DNA of 6,052 nucleotides from CAIOHW01 sp046317855. GTDB taxonomy: Bacteria > Bdellovibrionota > UBA1018. The DNA lies in assembly GCA_046317855.1 (NCBI GenBank), contig JBKCVM010000106.1, positions 1 to 6,052 of the forward strand. The letters are read 5' to 3'. The translations under genes were made by a program, and so were the position numbers. Shown in pieces: positions 5,989-6,052 of the stretch (position 1 is its first letter; each line of letters begins with the position of its first letter). The notes under the pieces are model-generated. The model searched no databases. It worked only from the letters and a program-made list of their open reading frames with translations, and had not been told where the DNA came from.

Positions 5989-6052
5989 AAACGGCCTCGC
6001 GCTTATGCTCAGGTTGCCGTGAACGGTCTGCCTCAATCCAACCCTCCAGAAC
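5989..6052. other. Right edge upstream of mutS2: no gene can be assigned
   Basis: On the plus strand a GTG at 6019 opens a frame of 11 codons to the edge, with no convincing ribosome site. On the minus strand, the frame shared with mutS2 is open from the edge down to the TGA at 5947-5949, so the tail of an upstream gene could end 6 bp before mutS2; a second minus frame also stays open. The stretch is too short to decide between an intergenic promoter region, a divergent gene start and an upstream gene's end. Confidence 0.3.

Noticed and set aside
6019..6052. GTG-initiated plus-strand frame at the right edge as a divergent gene
   Set aside because: Only 11 codons are visible, with no clear ribosome site, so it is mentioned only as a possibility.

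Overview
The window (about mid-50s percent GC, judged by eye) looks like chromosomal sequence from a Gram-negative bacterium of the Bdellovibrionota / former deltaproteobacterial kind. The main clue is a MinD/FlhG-like ATPase with a long mid-domain insertion, followed directly by a J-domain plus helix-turn-helix protein; I recall this pair from Myxococcus- and Bdellovibrio-type genomes. A predicted beta-barrel protein ending in Phe implies an outer membrane. The lineage is an inference from gene content, without a database search.

Layout. Minus strand, 1538 to 1: a two-gene operon of the deviant-Walker ParA/MinD-type ATPase (1538-567) and, 11 bp further on, the J-like/HTH protein (555 to the window edge, truncated). 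Divergently, from 1688 on the plus strand, lies a SEC59/DGK1/VTE5-type membrane lipid kinase with a strong Shine-Dalgarno. The 149-bp divergent intergenic region carries three short inverted repeats. After a 114-bp gap that holds two interleaved 6-bp stems (a possible H-type pseudoknot) comes an unrecognised exported protein (2498-3487): a signal or anchor segment, a Gln/Glu-rich helical region and a C-terminal part patterned like eight outer-membrane beta strands. Converging on it from the right is a complete mutS2 (5940-3499, minus), with only 11 bp between the two stop codons. The right 112 bp hold a perfect tandem 10-bp repeat supplying two TTGCCA -35-like elements for mutS2; the nearer one would give an almost leaderless mRNA.

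How the genes relate. The ATPase and J/HTH protein probably work together, perhaps in positioning or regulating an envelope or motility structure, but nothing in the window names the target. The lipid kinase and the barrel-like protein both concern the envelope and are co-directional, yet the gap between them suggests separate control. MutS2 is an independent nucleic-acid or ribosome quality-control gene. I see no mobile elements, tRNA, rRNA, CRISPR or phage genes. The best candidates for something undescribed are the exported coiled-coil/barrel protein with its structured leader, and the J domain that has lost its HPD motif.
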